Source: an uncultured Clostridia bacterium (lineage in GTDB: Bacteria; Bacillota; Clostridia; Lachnospirales; CAG-274). Taken from it: a DNA stretch of 64,000 nucleotides. This document shows positions 39,304-49,382 of the stretch, piece after piece. The position numbers and the translations under genes were made by a program. A model generated the notes under the pieces. That model searched no databases. It was not told where the DNA came from and was given only the letters and a program-made list of their open reading frames with translations. The stretch lies in NCBI GenBank assembly GCA_947628755.1, contig CANRBC010000006.1, positions 1-64,000 of the forward strand, read 5' to 3'. Positions within the stretch are counted from its first letter, which is position 1. Each line of letters starts with the position of its first letter.

Positions 39304-39936
39304 TTACTGTACCTCCTCATAGTCAACAGTATTTTCTGCGGTTTCATTTACAGGCTGAAATTCGTTATCAGAAACATCGTCAGTAGATGATACTTCAACC
39401 GCAGCTCCGCTTGAAACATTATCACTTACAAAAGGCACAAACGCCTTTGAAACATTGTTGTTTACTTTATAACTGCTTGAATAGCTGTATTCACCGCCAG
39501 CCATTACATCGGAATACCTTGCTATCTGATATATTTTTGTATCAACCTTTGTGTCCTGCGTTTTCGTATCGGACAACACTTCAAACTCAATATGAGCCAA
39601 TTTATTGTTATCTTCAAGGCTGTAAAAATCCTTGTCAGCCCAACCTACAATTATTTTGCCTTTAGAAGTCTTGTCGGCAGTTAAATATCCTCTGTCAATA
39701 TCATTTACGGCATAGCAATCCTCGCCTAAAATATCAGTATCCGAAAGGACCGGCGATAATACCGTCGGATCATAACTTATCTCGGCAACATAACCATTTA
39801 CGGTATTTGTAATAGCAGAATCCATTGTTATCGGTACAGAAATCCTGCTGCTTTCTGCCATTGTATTTGTACCAACACAAGTCATAGTCATTATTGCTGC
39901 ACATAAGGCAGTTACAACACTTTTAATTCTCATAGA
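39304..39936 (-). CDS. Secreted cohesin-like domain protein
   Basis: Signal peptide MRIKSVVTALCAAIMTMTCVGTNTMA; NTVNGYVAEISYDPTVLSPV ... KIIVGWADKDFYSLEDNNKLAHIEFEVLSD is the cohesin pattern. Confidence 0.7.
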   Translation of the reverse strand, partial: SMRIKSVVTALCAAIMTMTCVGTNTMAESSRISVPITMDSAITNTVNGYVAEISYDPTVLSPVLSDTDILGEDCYAVNDIDRGYLTADKTSKGKIIVGWADKDFYSLEDNNKLAHIEFEVLSDTKTQDTKVDTKIYQIARYSDVMAGGEYSYSSSYKVNNNVSKAFVPFVSDNVSSGAAVEVSSTDDVSDNEFQPVNETAENTVDYEEVQ

Positions 39937-39946
39937 ATAGTCCTCC

Positions 39947-40678
39947 TTATTTCGCATATTTTTCTTTATAGCCCCAGTTAGTAAGTATCAGGTCATTTGT
40001 CAGATAACATCTGTACCTTGCGTTAGGAAAGCCTGTCTTATCTAACCTAAGACCATTTGTTATATCAATATTAAGCCATCTGTCGTTTATATAAACCTTG
40101 TTCCATTCGTGCGATAAATCCTTGCTTACAACAATTTTGCAAGGAATATCAAGGTATTCCATAACTTTTCTGAAAGCTAACGAAAATGAACAGCACGTTC
40201 CTTTGTTTTCGGAAAACAGACTGTATATGTCATAATTTTTATATGTGCCGTCATACTCAAAATGGTCTATAAAATAGTCGTAAACCATTTTTACTTTCTC
40301 AGGATTTGAGCAGCCTTTTGTAATATCGGCTATATCAGTTATACAGTCATTGACCTCCTCATTTTTCTTAGCTGTTTCTTCAGCGGAAAATATGTAACGG
40401 AAACTTATTTTTTCAATAATGCTGTCATTATTGCTGTCGTAAGTTACAAAATTATTCTCCATAGAGAAGGTATTAATGTCCTCGCTGAATATCTCTGTCA
40501 TTGCCTCCGCAACTTTATTTGATGTAAGCGAAAACTCCTCAATTTCAACAGATGGGTAATGATTATCTATTGCATATATGATTTTGTTCTTTATGTTGCT
40601 GTCAATCTCTCCACAATAGACCGTAGTGCTAAAACCAAGCAGTAAAAGAACAAAAATCAGTAAAAAACTCTTTTTCAT
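39947..40678 (-). CDS. Secreted transglutaminase-like (cysteine protease superfamily) protein
   Basis: KVKMVYDYFIDHFEYD ... NKGTCCSFSLAFRKVMEYLDIPCKIVVSKDLSHEWNKVYINDRWLNIDIT: Cys-His-Asp transglutaminase-like core. Confidence 0.85.
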   Translation of the reverse strand: MKKSFLLIFVLLLLGFSTTVYCGEIDSNIKNKIIYAIDNHYPSVEIEEFSLTSNKVAEAMTEIFSEDINTFSMENNFVTYDSNNDSIIEKISFRYIFSAEETAKKNEEVNDCITDIADITKGCSNPEKVKMVYDYFIDHFEYDGTYKNYDIYSLFSENKGTCCSFSLAFRKVMEYLDIPCKIVVSKDLSHEWNKVYINDRWLNIDITNGLRLDKTGFPNARYRCYLTNDLILTNWGYKEKYAK

Positions 40679-40765
40679 ATTTTCCTCCCATTAAAAAAAG
40701 CTCTTTTCAGAGCCAAATACAGTAGATTTATATATAGCTATGGCGGTATACCCAAAAGCAACATA

Positions 40766-40864
40766 TTAAACATCTCCTTTCTTAGTTGCCTGCATAAGAC
40801 ACATAATAATCACACCTACAACTCCGCCTACAATACCACCCGATAAAAAAATCAAAATATCCAT
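40766..40864 (-). CDS. Small membrane protein, DUF3789-like
   Basis: Read manually: MDILIFLSGGIVGGVVGVIIMCLMQATKKGDV*; common small ORF near TopB in Tn1549-type ICEs. Confidence 0.65.
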   Translation of the reverse strand: MDILIFLSGGIVGGVVGVIIMCLMQATKKGDV

Positions 40865-40876
40865 ATTTACCTCCAC

Positions 40877-42955
40877 TTATTTATTTTTGGCAAAATCAAG
40901 CCTGAAAGCCGCTGTACCGTTATTTATTTCAAGGACTATATCCGCCTCGTATGTCTTGTCTGTTTTAGGGGAATATAAATCCTTGTAGTGTATCTTTCCC
41001 TTTTCTAATAATGCTTTTGCAGCACTTTTGGTGATAGTTTTTCTCTTTGTTTCAAAAAACTTGTTATTTTTCCATAGTGCAAAGTTACACTCTTTATTGG
41101 AACAGTAGAAATTGGATTTCCCTTCGTATATGTTGCTTTTACACACAGGACACACACCTATTACTTCTTTTTTATTGATGTCGGGCAATTGGGCATTTAC
41201 CTCTGTATTTGAGATGAAATCTGTTACAAAGTCCTTTATAGAATTCATAAAATCGGTACTGTCGGCTTTGCCTTTTGATATAAGCACAAGTTTATTTTCC
41301 CATTCGGCAGTTAATTTTGCCGATTTCAGCTTTTCGGGAATACTCTGTATAAGTGCTTGTCCTTTGCTTGTAGATATAAGACTTCTCTTTTCCCTCTCTA
41401 CATAACCTCGCTTTATGATTGTTTCAATAATAGCTGCCCTTGTTGCAGGAGTGCCAAGACCCTTTCGCTCCACTTCATCAGTAACATATTCATTATTGCC
41501 TGCCTTTTCCATTGCAGATAAAAGAGTATCTTCTGTATATGGCTTTGGCGGTGATGTATAATGGCTGACAATTTTTGATGTTACGGCAAATTCCTGTTCA
41601 ACTTTAAGTCCTGACGGTAAGGATTTTTCATTTTCCGTTTCTTCCTCGGTTTTAATGCTTGCTCTGAAATTTCTCTCAATATCTCTGTATCCATATTCAA
41701 CAACGGCATTTCCCGTAGCAGTAAAGTTTATACCCTTACAGCTTAAACTTACATCTGTATGCTCATATTCATACTCTGACGATACAGCGGATAACAGTCT
41801 GTTTGCAATAAGACAGAGTATTTTCCTGTCGGTATCCATAAGGGTCGTAAAATCACATTCCAAAATATTGACTGTAGGGATAATTGCGTGATGATCCGAA
41901 ACACCGTTGTTATTTATTACCTTCTTTATATCGGGTCGGAAATCAACGCCATTTGCAAAGTCTGTTTTCTCAATAACGGCACTTATAACACTATTCACAG
42001 TATTTCCCATATCCTCTGTAATATATCTGCTATCGGTACGAGGATAAGTAGATAACTTGTTTTCATAAAGTCTTTGTGCTGCTTCAAGGGTCTGCTGAGC
42101 TGAAAAGCCGAATACCTTGTTTGCATCTCTTTGAAGTGCGGTAAGGTCATACAACTTTGGCGGTAATGACTTTTTCCTGCTTTTATCCACCTTTATAATA
42201 GTAGCTCTTGCAATATTGCACATCTGCTCTACAGCCTTTGCTTCTGTCAAATCTGTATATTTCCCATTCTCTGCCGTAAACTCTCCACAGTTTATTTCTA
42301 CGGTATAATATTTTTCTTTGATGAAGTTTTTAATTGCCTCATCTCTTTCGACAATCATAGCAAGCGTAGGTGTCTGTACTCTGCCAATACTCAAAGGAAA
42401 ACGGCTGTTATACAAAGTAGTAAAAAAGCGGGTAGCATTTATACCTACAAGCCAGTCGGCTCTTTCTCTGCAAAGAGCCGAGTTATAAAGGTTATCATAG
42501 TCATATCCGTCTTTAAGCTCAGAAAATCCTTTTAATATGGCGCTGTCCTCTAAAGAAGATACCCACAGTCTTTTAAAAGGCTTACTGCACTTAGTCATGT
42601 TGTAGACGTGACGGAATATAAGCTCTCCTTCTCTGCCTGCATCGGTTGCGCAAATAATACTCCCGATCCTGCTGTCGTGCATAAGTTTCTTTAAAGTGTT
42701 GTACTGTCCTTTTGTAGCAGCCTTTACAGTATAATTCCAATAATCGGGTATTATAGGCAGAACGCTCCAATCCTTGTACTGCTCTCCATAGCTTTCAGGC
42801 TCTGCCAAAGTCAGAAGATGACCGATACACCAACTTACTATGTATTTGTCATTTTCATAATACCCGTTTTTCTTTTCCGATACTCCCAATACTTTGGCTA
42901 TAGTCAAGGCTACGGAAGGTTTTTCTGTTACGATAAGTTCCATAGTTACCTCCAT
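40877..42955 (-). CDS. topB: DNA topoisomerase III
   Basis: ELIVTEKPSVALTIAKVLG Toprim, SIGRVQTPTLAMIVERD, LSTYPRTDSRYITEDM, C-terminal zinc motif CPVCKSN...CSNKEC. Confidence 0.95.
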   Translation of the reverse strand: MEVTMELIVTEKPSVALTIAKVLGVSEKKNGYYENDKYIVSWCIGHLLTLAEPESYGEQYKDWSVLPIIPDYWNYTVKAATKGQYNTLKKLMHDSRIGSIICATDAGREGELIFRHVYNMTKCSKPFKRLWVSSLEDSAILKGFSELKDGYDYDNLYNSALCRERADWLVGINATRFFTTLYNSRFPLSIGRVQTPTLAMIVERDEAIKNFIKEKYYTVEINCGEFTAENGKYTDLTEAKAVEQMCNIARATIIKVDKSRKKSLPPKLYDLTALQRDANKVFGFSAQQTLEAAQRLYENKLSTYPRTDSRYITEDMGNTVNSVISAVIEKTDFANGVDFRPDIKKVINNNGVSDHHAIIPTVNILECDFTTLMDTDRKILCLIANRLLSAVSSEYEYEHTDVSLSCKGINFTATGNAVVEYGYRDIERNFRASIKTEEETENEKSLPSGLKVEQEFAVTSKIVSHYTSPPKPYTEDTLLSAMEKAGNNEYVTDEVERKGLGTPATRAAIIETIIKRGYVEREKRSLISTSKGQALIQSIPEKLKSAKLTAEWENKLVLISKGKADSTDFMNSIKDFVTDFISNTEVNAQLPDINKKEVIGVCPVCKSNIYEGKSNFYCSNKECNFALWKNNKFFETKRKTITKSAAKALLEKGKIHYKDLYSPKTDKTYEADIVLEINNGTAAFRLDFAKNK

Positions 42956-42985
42956 TCAATAAAAAAAGATACATTTCTGTATCTG

Positions 42986-43228
42986 TTATACAATGTGTTC
43001 CGTTGTATCCTTTGATTTTTCCTTGCTTTCTGAATTTGCATCTATCAGATTTAAAAAAGCGCCAAGACTTAAATTGCTCTTATTAAGTGCTTCTCCCAAA
43101 GTTCTTAAATAGTAGGTTTCTCTTTTATTCTCTGTTTTTCTTAGTTCACTTTTGAGCTTTGCGATTTTATCGTCATAGGCTTTTATTGTTTTAAGGGCTT
43201 TTTCCGAAAAATTTTCTGTATTATCCAA
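42986..43228 (-). CDS. DUF4315-like small coiled-coil ICE protein
   Basis: LDNTENFSEKALKTIKAYDDKIAKLKSELRKTENKRETYYLRTLGEALNKSNLSLGAFLNLI; TTG start with AGGAG. Confidence 0.65.
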   Translation of the reverse strand: MDNTENFSEKALKTIKAYDDKIAKLKSELRKTENKRETYYLRTLGEALNKSNLSLGAFLNLIDANSESKEKSKDTTEHIV

Positions 43229-43241
43229 ACAATCACTCCTT

Positions 43242-46200
43242 TCATTTATATTTTTCTTTGGAATAGTCAAAGAACAATTCGGGAGCAAGTACATTTTTCT
43301 CAATATCTGCCGTATCGGAAAAATTACAGGGCAGTTGATACATTTCAATATGGATATGACTGTATTCAGGCTCAGGCTCGTCAAATTCGTTGCTGCTTAA
43401 ATAGTGATAGCCTGTTCCCGTACAGCAAGGGAAAAGTTTGTCGGCAAATGTGCTTTCGGGCTTTTTATAATTAACAGTAACATTTTTGGCTACAGTTCCC
43501 AATAAATCACCTTTTCGTACCATAGTGTAAGTACCTACCGGCAAAGCAGATGTCTTTGCACAGGATATTTTTACAACATATCCCTTCTTGGTATAGTCAA
43601 AATTACTGCCATTATAGGCAGTTGAAATAACAAACTCATATCCTCGGTCTGACGTATTCGTTACCTTACATAAGCCGTTGATAGGCGAGTATATATTTTC
43701 ATTTTCCTCTGCCAACAGGTCATTTGCATAATGATAACCGACTGAGCTATTTACATTTCCATATACATTATCATCGTCATCAGGCTCATCAGGCGGTATA
43801 TATTGCAGAACAAGCTGCTTGCCAAAGTGCTTTACGATCCTGTCCGATATTTTTTCATCACCGCTTAGTTCTAGCGGAAACATAAAATTTCCAACTGCCA
43901 AATTACCATATTGACAAACATATTTGAATTGTTCTTTGAGCCTTTCATTTACTGCATTGTCACTATCAAAGCGTACCATATCATTTTCAATAAGATATTT
44001 TACACTGTATTTCCTGCCAAAATAATAATAACTGTATTCGCTGTCATTACTGTAGCTTACAGAATATATAGGGCTTTGATATGTATATGTGACAGTATCA
44101 TCAGAGTGATCTGTGTATTTTTCCACTATGCTGTGGTCGTATGTAAGCCTGTGCAGCTCTTTTGCATCACTTCTGAGCTGAATATCTCCTACAAATCCAA
44201 AGGTTGAAGCAAACCAACCTAAGTTTTCATTTTTAACTTGTAAATATGCAAGAGCAGCTCTGTAATCGTCTGTTGTCCATCTGAATGTTTCCAACATATC
44301 ATCGGAGGAATCAAAGGATTTATTAAAACCTCTGTATATTGGTCTGAGTTCACTACCTCTTAAAGACTGTCCTGTTTTTACAAGGCAATGTATAGAGCTT
44401 TCATTTGGTATACTTCCATCAACAGGCTCAACATCATCGGGAACGTCAACAGCAAGCAAATAGTGATAGCTTTTATACTTGCTGCCGTGTTCATTTGCTC
44501 TATCTATGGCTATGTTTGTCAAGCCTTTTGAAAACCACGCCGACTGCTGATTGTAGTCCAATTCCGATATGTACTTTACTATCTGTGTAGTATCAAGGTC
44601 GGAGGAAGTCTGCCATAATATACTTCCAATGGCAGCGACAACAGCACCTATTATAATTATGAGCATTACTATCCAACCCATAGTTGACGATAATAAATCT
44701 ATGACTGCCAATTTGACTGCCGTTCCTATTATTTTTGCCATAGCAGAAACAGCACTTTTAGCAGGACTGTCACTATATTTATTATTTCTTTTTTTCCTAA
44801 TACGACCCCACATCTGAGTTTTTCTTATTCTATTTTTAAGCCTGTCGGTTGAACTTCTGACATTATGAGAAGTGATTGCAGCTTTTTCAGACTTAATATC
44901 TTTTGGGTTTATGGCAGAAATCCAATTTTTTATTACTCCCATAGAATATGTGATCTTTATGGCATCATCAACAGCCTTGATTGATAAATCATTCTCGGTT
45001 TCTTCCTCTGTTTTACGATGTATACTTTTCATAATAGCATAGTTACCGTACTGAAAAACCTTTTTTGCCTTGTGATCGGTTTGAAGAACAGAACGGCTCA
45101 GCACATTTCTGACTTCTGACTTAATACCATATCTTTTTATGTTACCCTCGACCTTTGCCTTGTCAATGTTTTTGTTCCGTCTGTTGCCCTTTGTGATTCT
45201 TGGACTGTTATTATTGCTTTCAGGCAGCACATTTGTTTCTGCTTTGTATGGAACCGAAGTCTGTGTATTTATGTTATTTGTAGAAACAATATCCTGTCTT
45301 TGAGAATTGCTATTTTCATTGGCATATCTATATGACAGAGTTTTGAAACCCTTTGACCTATAAAAATTTCTGTTTCCTTCCTTAACAGTTCTTATATCAG
45401 AAATACTTAGACTAGAATTAGAGGATATTTCAGCAGCATTTACAATCTCTGTCTTATTCTCAGGCTTTTCGGAAATACAAGATGTTTCAGACTTTACAAC
45501 ATCCCCATATTTATCTGAGGCGGATATATAAGTTGCTGCACAACTTTCATCAATATAACTACCCTTTGGTAAATTTCTTTCAATAACAAGCTGTGATATA
45601 CCTTTAATTGTATGCCTGCGAGCAACAGAAGTAATATTCATATATTTTGATTTTTCCTGCGCTGTTGCAGGCTGTTTTACATATTCTTGTGCTGTTGCAG
45701 ACAATAACTGACTGTACTTTGGTTCAGATACTTCAATTTTAAGACTTTTGGTATCAACAATTACCCCATTTGGCTTTTCATTGCTTACCTCTTCCTTATC
45801 CTGACTGTATCTGTATGGTAAATTTTTGTCTTGTCTGTAAGAAATCGCACTGTTGAATTGCTCTTTACTTTCAGGGTATGCATATTTCTCATAAGTTGTA
45901 TAGCTATCTTTAATAGCGGTATTTCTGTCCTTTATGGCAGTAGACCTTTTCTCCTTGACAATATCCGAGAAAGTTGTTTTACCTTTGACAACATTGTCTT
46001 TGGGGGCTACCTTGCTATCCGAGGATATAGCCTTTTGAGAAATTCCTTTTATACTTTGGTTTACATCGGCTTCGTTATGCCTAAAAGCTGTGGTCATATC
46101 AGTAGACTTTATATCATCTGCTATTTTGTCAGACTTCACAACCGCAGCATTGTCCTTTGGCTTAACAATATCGTTTTCGGATATAGGTACTTTCCCATCT

Positions 46201-46412
46201 GACAAATTATCATATTTTATTCTGCCCGAATAATCTCTGTAATACACTTTCGGCTCATTTTCGTCAGACTTTGCCTTTAATACCTTTGCTATATACGGAT
46301 TTTTTTCAATTGATTTTTTCTGACTTTCCTCCACTTGTTCCTTGTTAAGCTCTGTGTTTTCTTCATTAACAAGCTGAACAGCATTATCCTCTAATATCAT
46401 ATCTTTTGACAT
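43242..46412 (-). CDS. Large conjugal transfer protein with M23-like C-terminal domain and single TM (CD1107-like)
   Basis: Central TM LLSSTMGWIVMLIIIIGAVVAAIGSILW; C-terminal GYHYANDLLAEENENIYSPINGLCKV ... YSHIHIEMYQL M23-like HxH. Confidence 0.75.
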   Translation of the reverse strand: MSKDMILEDNAVQLVNEENTELNKEQVEESQKKSIEKNPYIAKVLKAKSDENEPKVYYRDYSGRIKYDNLSDGKVPISENDIVKPKDNAAVVKSDKIADDIKSTDMTTAFRHNEADVNQSIKGISQKAISSDSKVAPKDNVVKGKTTFSDIVKEKRSTAIKDRNTAIKDSYTTYEKYAYPESKEQFNSAISYRQDKNLPYRYSQDKEEVSNEKPNGVIVDTKSLKIEVSEPKYSQLLSATAQEYVKQPATAQEKSKYMNITSVARRHTIKGISQLVIERNLPKGSYIDESCAATYISASDKYGDVVKSETSCISEKPENKTEIVNAAEISSNSSLSISDIRTVKEGNRNFYRSKGFKTLSYRYANENSNSQRQDIVSTNNINTQTSVPYKAETNVLPESNNNSPRITKGNRRNKNIDKAKVEGNIKRYGIKSEVRNVLSRSVLQTDHKAKKVFQYGNYAIMKSIHRKTEEETENDLSIKAVDDAIKITYSMGVIKNWISAINPKDIKSEKAAITSHNVRSSTDRLKNRIRKTQMWGRIRKKRNNKYSDSPAKSAVSAMAKIIGTAVKLAVIDLLSSTMGWIVMLIIIIGAVVAAIGSILWQTSSDLDTTQIVKYISELDYNQQSAWFSKGLTNIAIDRANEHGSKYKSYHYLLAVDVPDDVEPVDGSIPNESSIHCLVKTGQSLRGSELRPIYRGFNKSFDSSDDMLETFRWTTDDYRAALAYLQVKNENLGWFASTFGFVGDIQLRSDAKELHRLTYDHSIVEKYTDHSDDTVTYTYQSPIYSVSYSNDSEYSYYYFGRKYSVKYLIENDMVRFDSDNAVNERLKEQFKYVCQYGNLAVGNFMFPLELSGDEKISDRIVKHFGKQLVLQYIPPDEPDDDDNVYGNVNSSVGYHYANDLLAEENENIYSPINGLCKVTNTSDRGYEFVISTAYNGSNFDYTKKGYVVKISCAKTSALPVGTYTMVRKGDLLGTVAKNVTVNYKKPESTFADKLFPCCTGTGYHYLSSNEFDEPEPEYSHIHIEMYQLPCNFSDTADIEKNVLAPELFFDYSKEKYK

Positions 46413-48769
46413 TAATGCTGTTCCTCTCTTTTGACAACTTCGTCAAGCTTTGTTGTCATCATCTGATAGAGCTTTGTATCGGCAGGGAATTTATCAATAA
46501 AGGGAATAATGCTGTTGCCTGCAAAGAGCAGTCCTTGTCCTGCATTTGCATTGGTAACAAAGGACAACTGAGTAGGGGATATATTAAGTATTTCCCCTAA
46601 TTTCTTTCTGTCGGCAGTAGCCTGATTAAGCATCATTATGTAATCTGAATTTGACAGCATTTTTCTTGCCAAGTCACTTTCAAGCAAGTCCTCCACGTTC
46701 TGTGTGATACCCGTACATATTCCGCCGTATTTCCTCGCCCTTTTCCACAAGCTGCTTAAAAATTGAGCCGAGAATGGATTTGAAAACAGCAGATGTGCTT
46801 CATCTACCACTATCCACGTTCTTCTGCCTATAAGTCTGTTTGATGTTACTCTGTTCCATATCTGATCGAGTATGACGAGCATACCAAGCGTCTTTATCTG
46901 CTCTCCAAGCTCTTTGATGTCAAAGACAACAAATCTGTTCAGTATATCCACATTTGTCCTATGAGCAAACAGATTGAAAGAACCTGTTGTGTAAAGACCG
47001 AGTACCTTTAACAGATTTTCTTTTTCCCTCTGTAATTCGGGGGCTTTTATTTTTTTAAGCTCATTGCAGAAGTCAATTAAAGTAGGCGTCTGAGCATTGG
47101 CGCTTTTGAAAAAAGACTTATATGTATTTGCAAGAGTAAGATCAACAAGTGTTCTTTCAGCACCCGAAAGCCCCATACCGTTTTCCTTTGTAACAATTAC
47201 ATCAAGCAGAGAGAACATAAACTCTGTCTTGAAAACAAGAGGACTTTCGTTTTTGTCATCATCATTTCCACCCGAATAATCTGATGTGATGTCCAAAGGA
47301 TTGAAATAGGTGTCGGTATCCGTAGATATTTTGACCACCTCACCGCCAAAGTTCTGAGCTATATTGCCATACTCACTTTCAGGGTCTATTACAAGTACCT
47401 CATCATCAGCCGAAGAAAGCAGTATATTTACAAGCTCTCTTTTAGTAGCGAATGATTTACCGCTGCCGGGAGTACCAAGCACAAATCCCGCAGGATTTTT
47501 AAGAGCCTTGCGGTCAAAAAATATCAGATTACGGGATAAGGCATTAAGACCGTAGTACATACCGCCTTTGTCAAAAAGCTCCTGCGTAGTAAATGGTATA
47601 AATATTGCCTGTGCTGCCGTTGTAAGAGTTCGTCTTATTTTTATAGTATTCATTGCAAAGGGTAAAGTGGCATTAAGTCCTGCCTCCTGTTCACAGGCTA
47701 TTGGCATAAGCTCACAACTGTTTGCACGAGCAACGCCTTTCAGCTTTTCAACATTTTCATTAAGCTCTTTTAATGTTTTGGCAGATGTAAATACCAATAT
47801 CGCACCTTTGAAAATCCTCTGATTTTTGTTCTGAACATCATCAAGAAGTAAATTGGTTTCGGAAATATTCCGTTTCAAAGACTGTGGTATCATTTCAGGA
47901 TCGGCAAGCTGCTGTATCAGCTTTTGCTGTTTATTCATCTTGTCTTGTTCCATAAATGCCAGTTTTGTCTTTATCATTTCCAAAGACTTGGCATTATCCG
48001 TTGAGTTGGAATGAATATTTATGGTAGTGTTACAGGGGATTTCCGAAAGAGCATTAAGCAGCTTATCGGACAAGTCTGTAGGAAATTTCTTTATCATAAG
48101 GACCTGTCCGAAATAATCCCCGAATTCAAATACTGTCCTTCTATTATCCACCTTGAAATCAAAGAAATACGGGCATACAAAATCCTTTGTAGACAATCCT
48201 GTTCCCACAAGATAATCATAATCAAACTTGAGGTTTTCGGAAGGATTGAGAATACTGTTCATATAGCTCAATCTTTCTTCACCGCTTACGCTCATAACAT
48301 CGCAGCCCAAAGATTTAAAAAGGCTTGTAACATCGGTTTCAAGTCGCATAAGCGCAGGATAGGCAGCATCATAATTTTCCGCTTCAATACCAAAGGTTAT
48401 GTATTTTTCTCTTATAAGAGAGTTCTGTCCCTGTAAAGCCTTTGTTTCAAGCATTTTGTTATATTCTGCTCTAAGCTCATTCTTATCATCATCAAGCATA
48501 GGCAATAACATCTGATTTTCAAATTCAGCCTTATCAATACGTCTGTTGTGAACGCTTATCTGAATATTAACCGAAGAATCAAAGTAGTTGAGAAGTTCAC
48601 AATATTTTGAAAAAATCTCTATCTGCTCGTCACGCTGTGCAACCTGATAATTTATATCCGAAAACTTCAACATTTTGGAGAAAAAGTTATCTCCTACCTG
48701 ACATATACCATTCTGAAAAAGATATTTATAATTCAGGGTCTGCTGACAACTCTTTGGTGTAGCGTTCAT
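46412..48769 (-). CDS. VirB4-like conjugative transfer ATPase
   Basis: GFVLGTPGSGKSFATKRELVNILL Walker A, WIVVDEAHLLFSNPFSAQFLSSLWKRARKYGGICTGITQN. Probable start MNATPKSC overlaps the PrgI stop. Confidence 0.94.
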   Translation of the reverse strand: MNATPKSCQQTLNYKYLFQNGICQVGDNFFSKMLKFSDINYQVAQRDEQIEIFSKYCELLNYFDSSVNIQISVHNRRIDKAEFENQMLLPMLDDDKNELRAEYNKMLETKALQGQNSLIREKYITFGIEAENYDAAYPALMRLETDVTSLFKSLGCDVMSVSGEERLSYMNSILNPSENLKFDYDYLVGTGLSTKDFVCPYFFDFKVDNRRTVFEFGDYFGQVLMIKKFPTDLSDKLLNALSEIPCNTTINIHSNSTDNAKSLEMIKTKLAFMEQDKMNKQQKLIQQLADPEMIPQSLKRNISETNLLLDDVQNKNQRIFKGAILVFTSAKTLKELNENVEKLKGVARANSCELMPIACEQEAGLNATLPFAMNTIKIRRTLTTAAQAIFIPFTTQELFDKGGMYYGLNALSRNLIFFDRKALKNPAGFVLGTPGSGKSFATKRELVNILLSSADDEVLVIDPESEYGNIAQNFGGEVVKISTDTDTYFNPLDITSDYSGGNDDDKNESPLVFKTEFMFSLLDVIVTKENGMGLSGAERTLVDLTLANTYKSFFKSANAQTPTLIDFCNELKKIKAPELQREKENLLKVLGLYTTGSFNLFAHRTNVDILNRFVVFDIKELGEQIKTLGMLVILDQIWNRVTSNRLIGRRTWIVVDEAHLLFSNPFSAQFLSSLWKRARKYGGICTGITQNVEDLLESDLARKMLSNSDYIMMLNQATADRKKLGEILNISPTQLSFVTNANAGQGLLFAGNSIIPFIDKFPADTKLYQMMTTKLDEVVKREEQH

Positions 48770-48770
48770 T

Positions 48771-49367
48771 TTAAGCTGTTTTTTCTTCTTTTTGTTTTTT
48801 CTCTCTATGGTATCCTTCTGCAGCTTTAATGCTTTTGTACGCTGCCTTTCTCTTTCTTTTAATGCTTTTCGCTGAGATTTCAGCAAGGTCATATTCATAC
48901 CTTGCTGTTGCTTTAACTTTTCTATTTTGACATTTCTTTTTGAATAAAACAAATTTCTCACCTCTTTTCTTTTTATTTGCATTGCTCGCTGCCTGCTTTA
49001 TTTCCTCTTTTTGCACAACTTGTATTGCAGCTCTGTATTCCTCAACCTCTATGGGCAGAACATTTTCATCGGGATTACTTTCATATCCTCGCTGCGGTTT
49101 ACTTAAAAGATTATAAAGCCTTATTTTGAGATATGTTTCAAAGTTATAGCCGTCTTTCTTTATAAAGCCCACACAAAAAGCAGGAACAACCACTATCATT
49201 GTTGAATATGTTGCTAAATCGGCATTGATATTTTTTAGAAGAAGAAATGTAGGTATTCCGCATAACAAGGCAATTCCGCTGCACACAAGCTGTCTTACAG
49301 ATAAACCTGCAACTATGCTTTCCTTGTAGTCCTCTATTTCCTCCGGAACTCGTACTTCTATTGACAT
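48771..49367 (-). CDS. PrgI family protein
   Basis: IEVRVPEEIEDYKESIVAGLSVRQLVCSGIALLCGIPTFLLL, two N-terminal TM; position before virB4. Confidence 0.85.
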   Translation of the reverse strand: MSIEVRVPEEIEDYKESIVAGLSVRQLVCSGIALLCGIPTFLLLKNINADLATYSTMIVVVPAFCVGFIKKDGYNFETYLKIRLYNLLSKPQRGYESNPDENVLPIEVEEYRAAIQVVQKEEIKQAASNANKKKRGEKFVLFKKKCQNRKVKATARYEYDLAEISAKSIKRKRKAAYKSIKAAEGYHREKKQKEEKTA

Positions 49368-49382
49368 ATATCACACCTCCCT

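Noticed and set aside
48770-48982. N-terminal Lys/Arg-rich extension of the VirB4 ORF overlapping PrgI
   Set aside because: Over 200 nt overlap with the intact PrgI 3' end; the internal Met (MNATPKSC) gives a normal stop/start overlap, so the extension is probably not translated.
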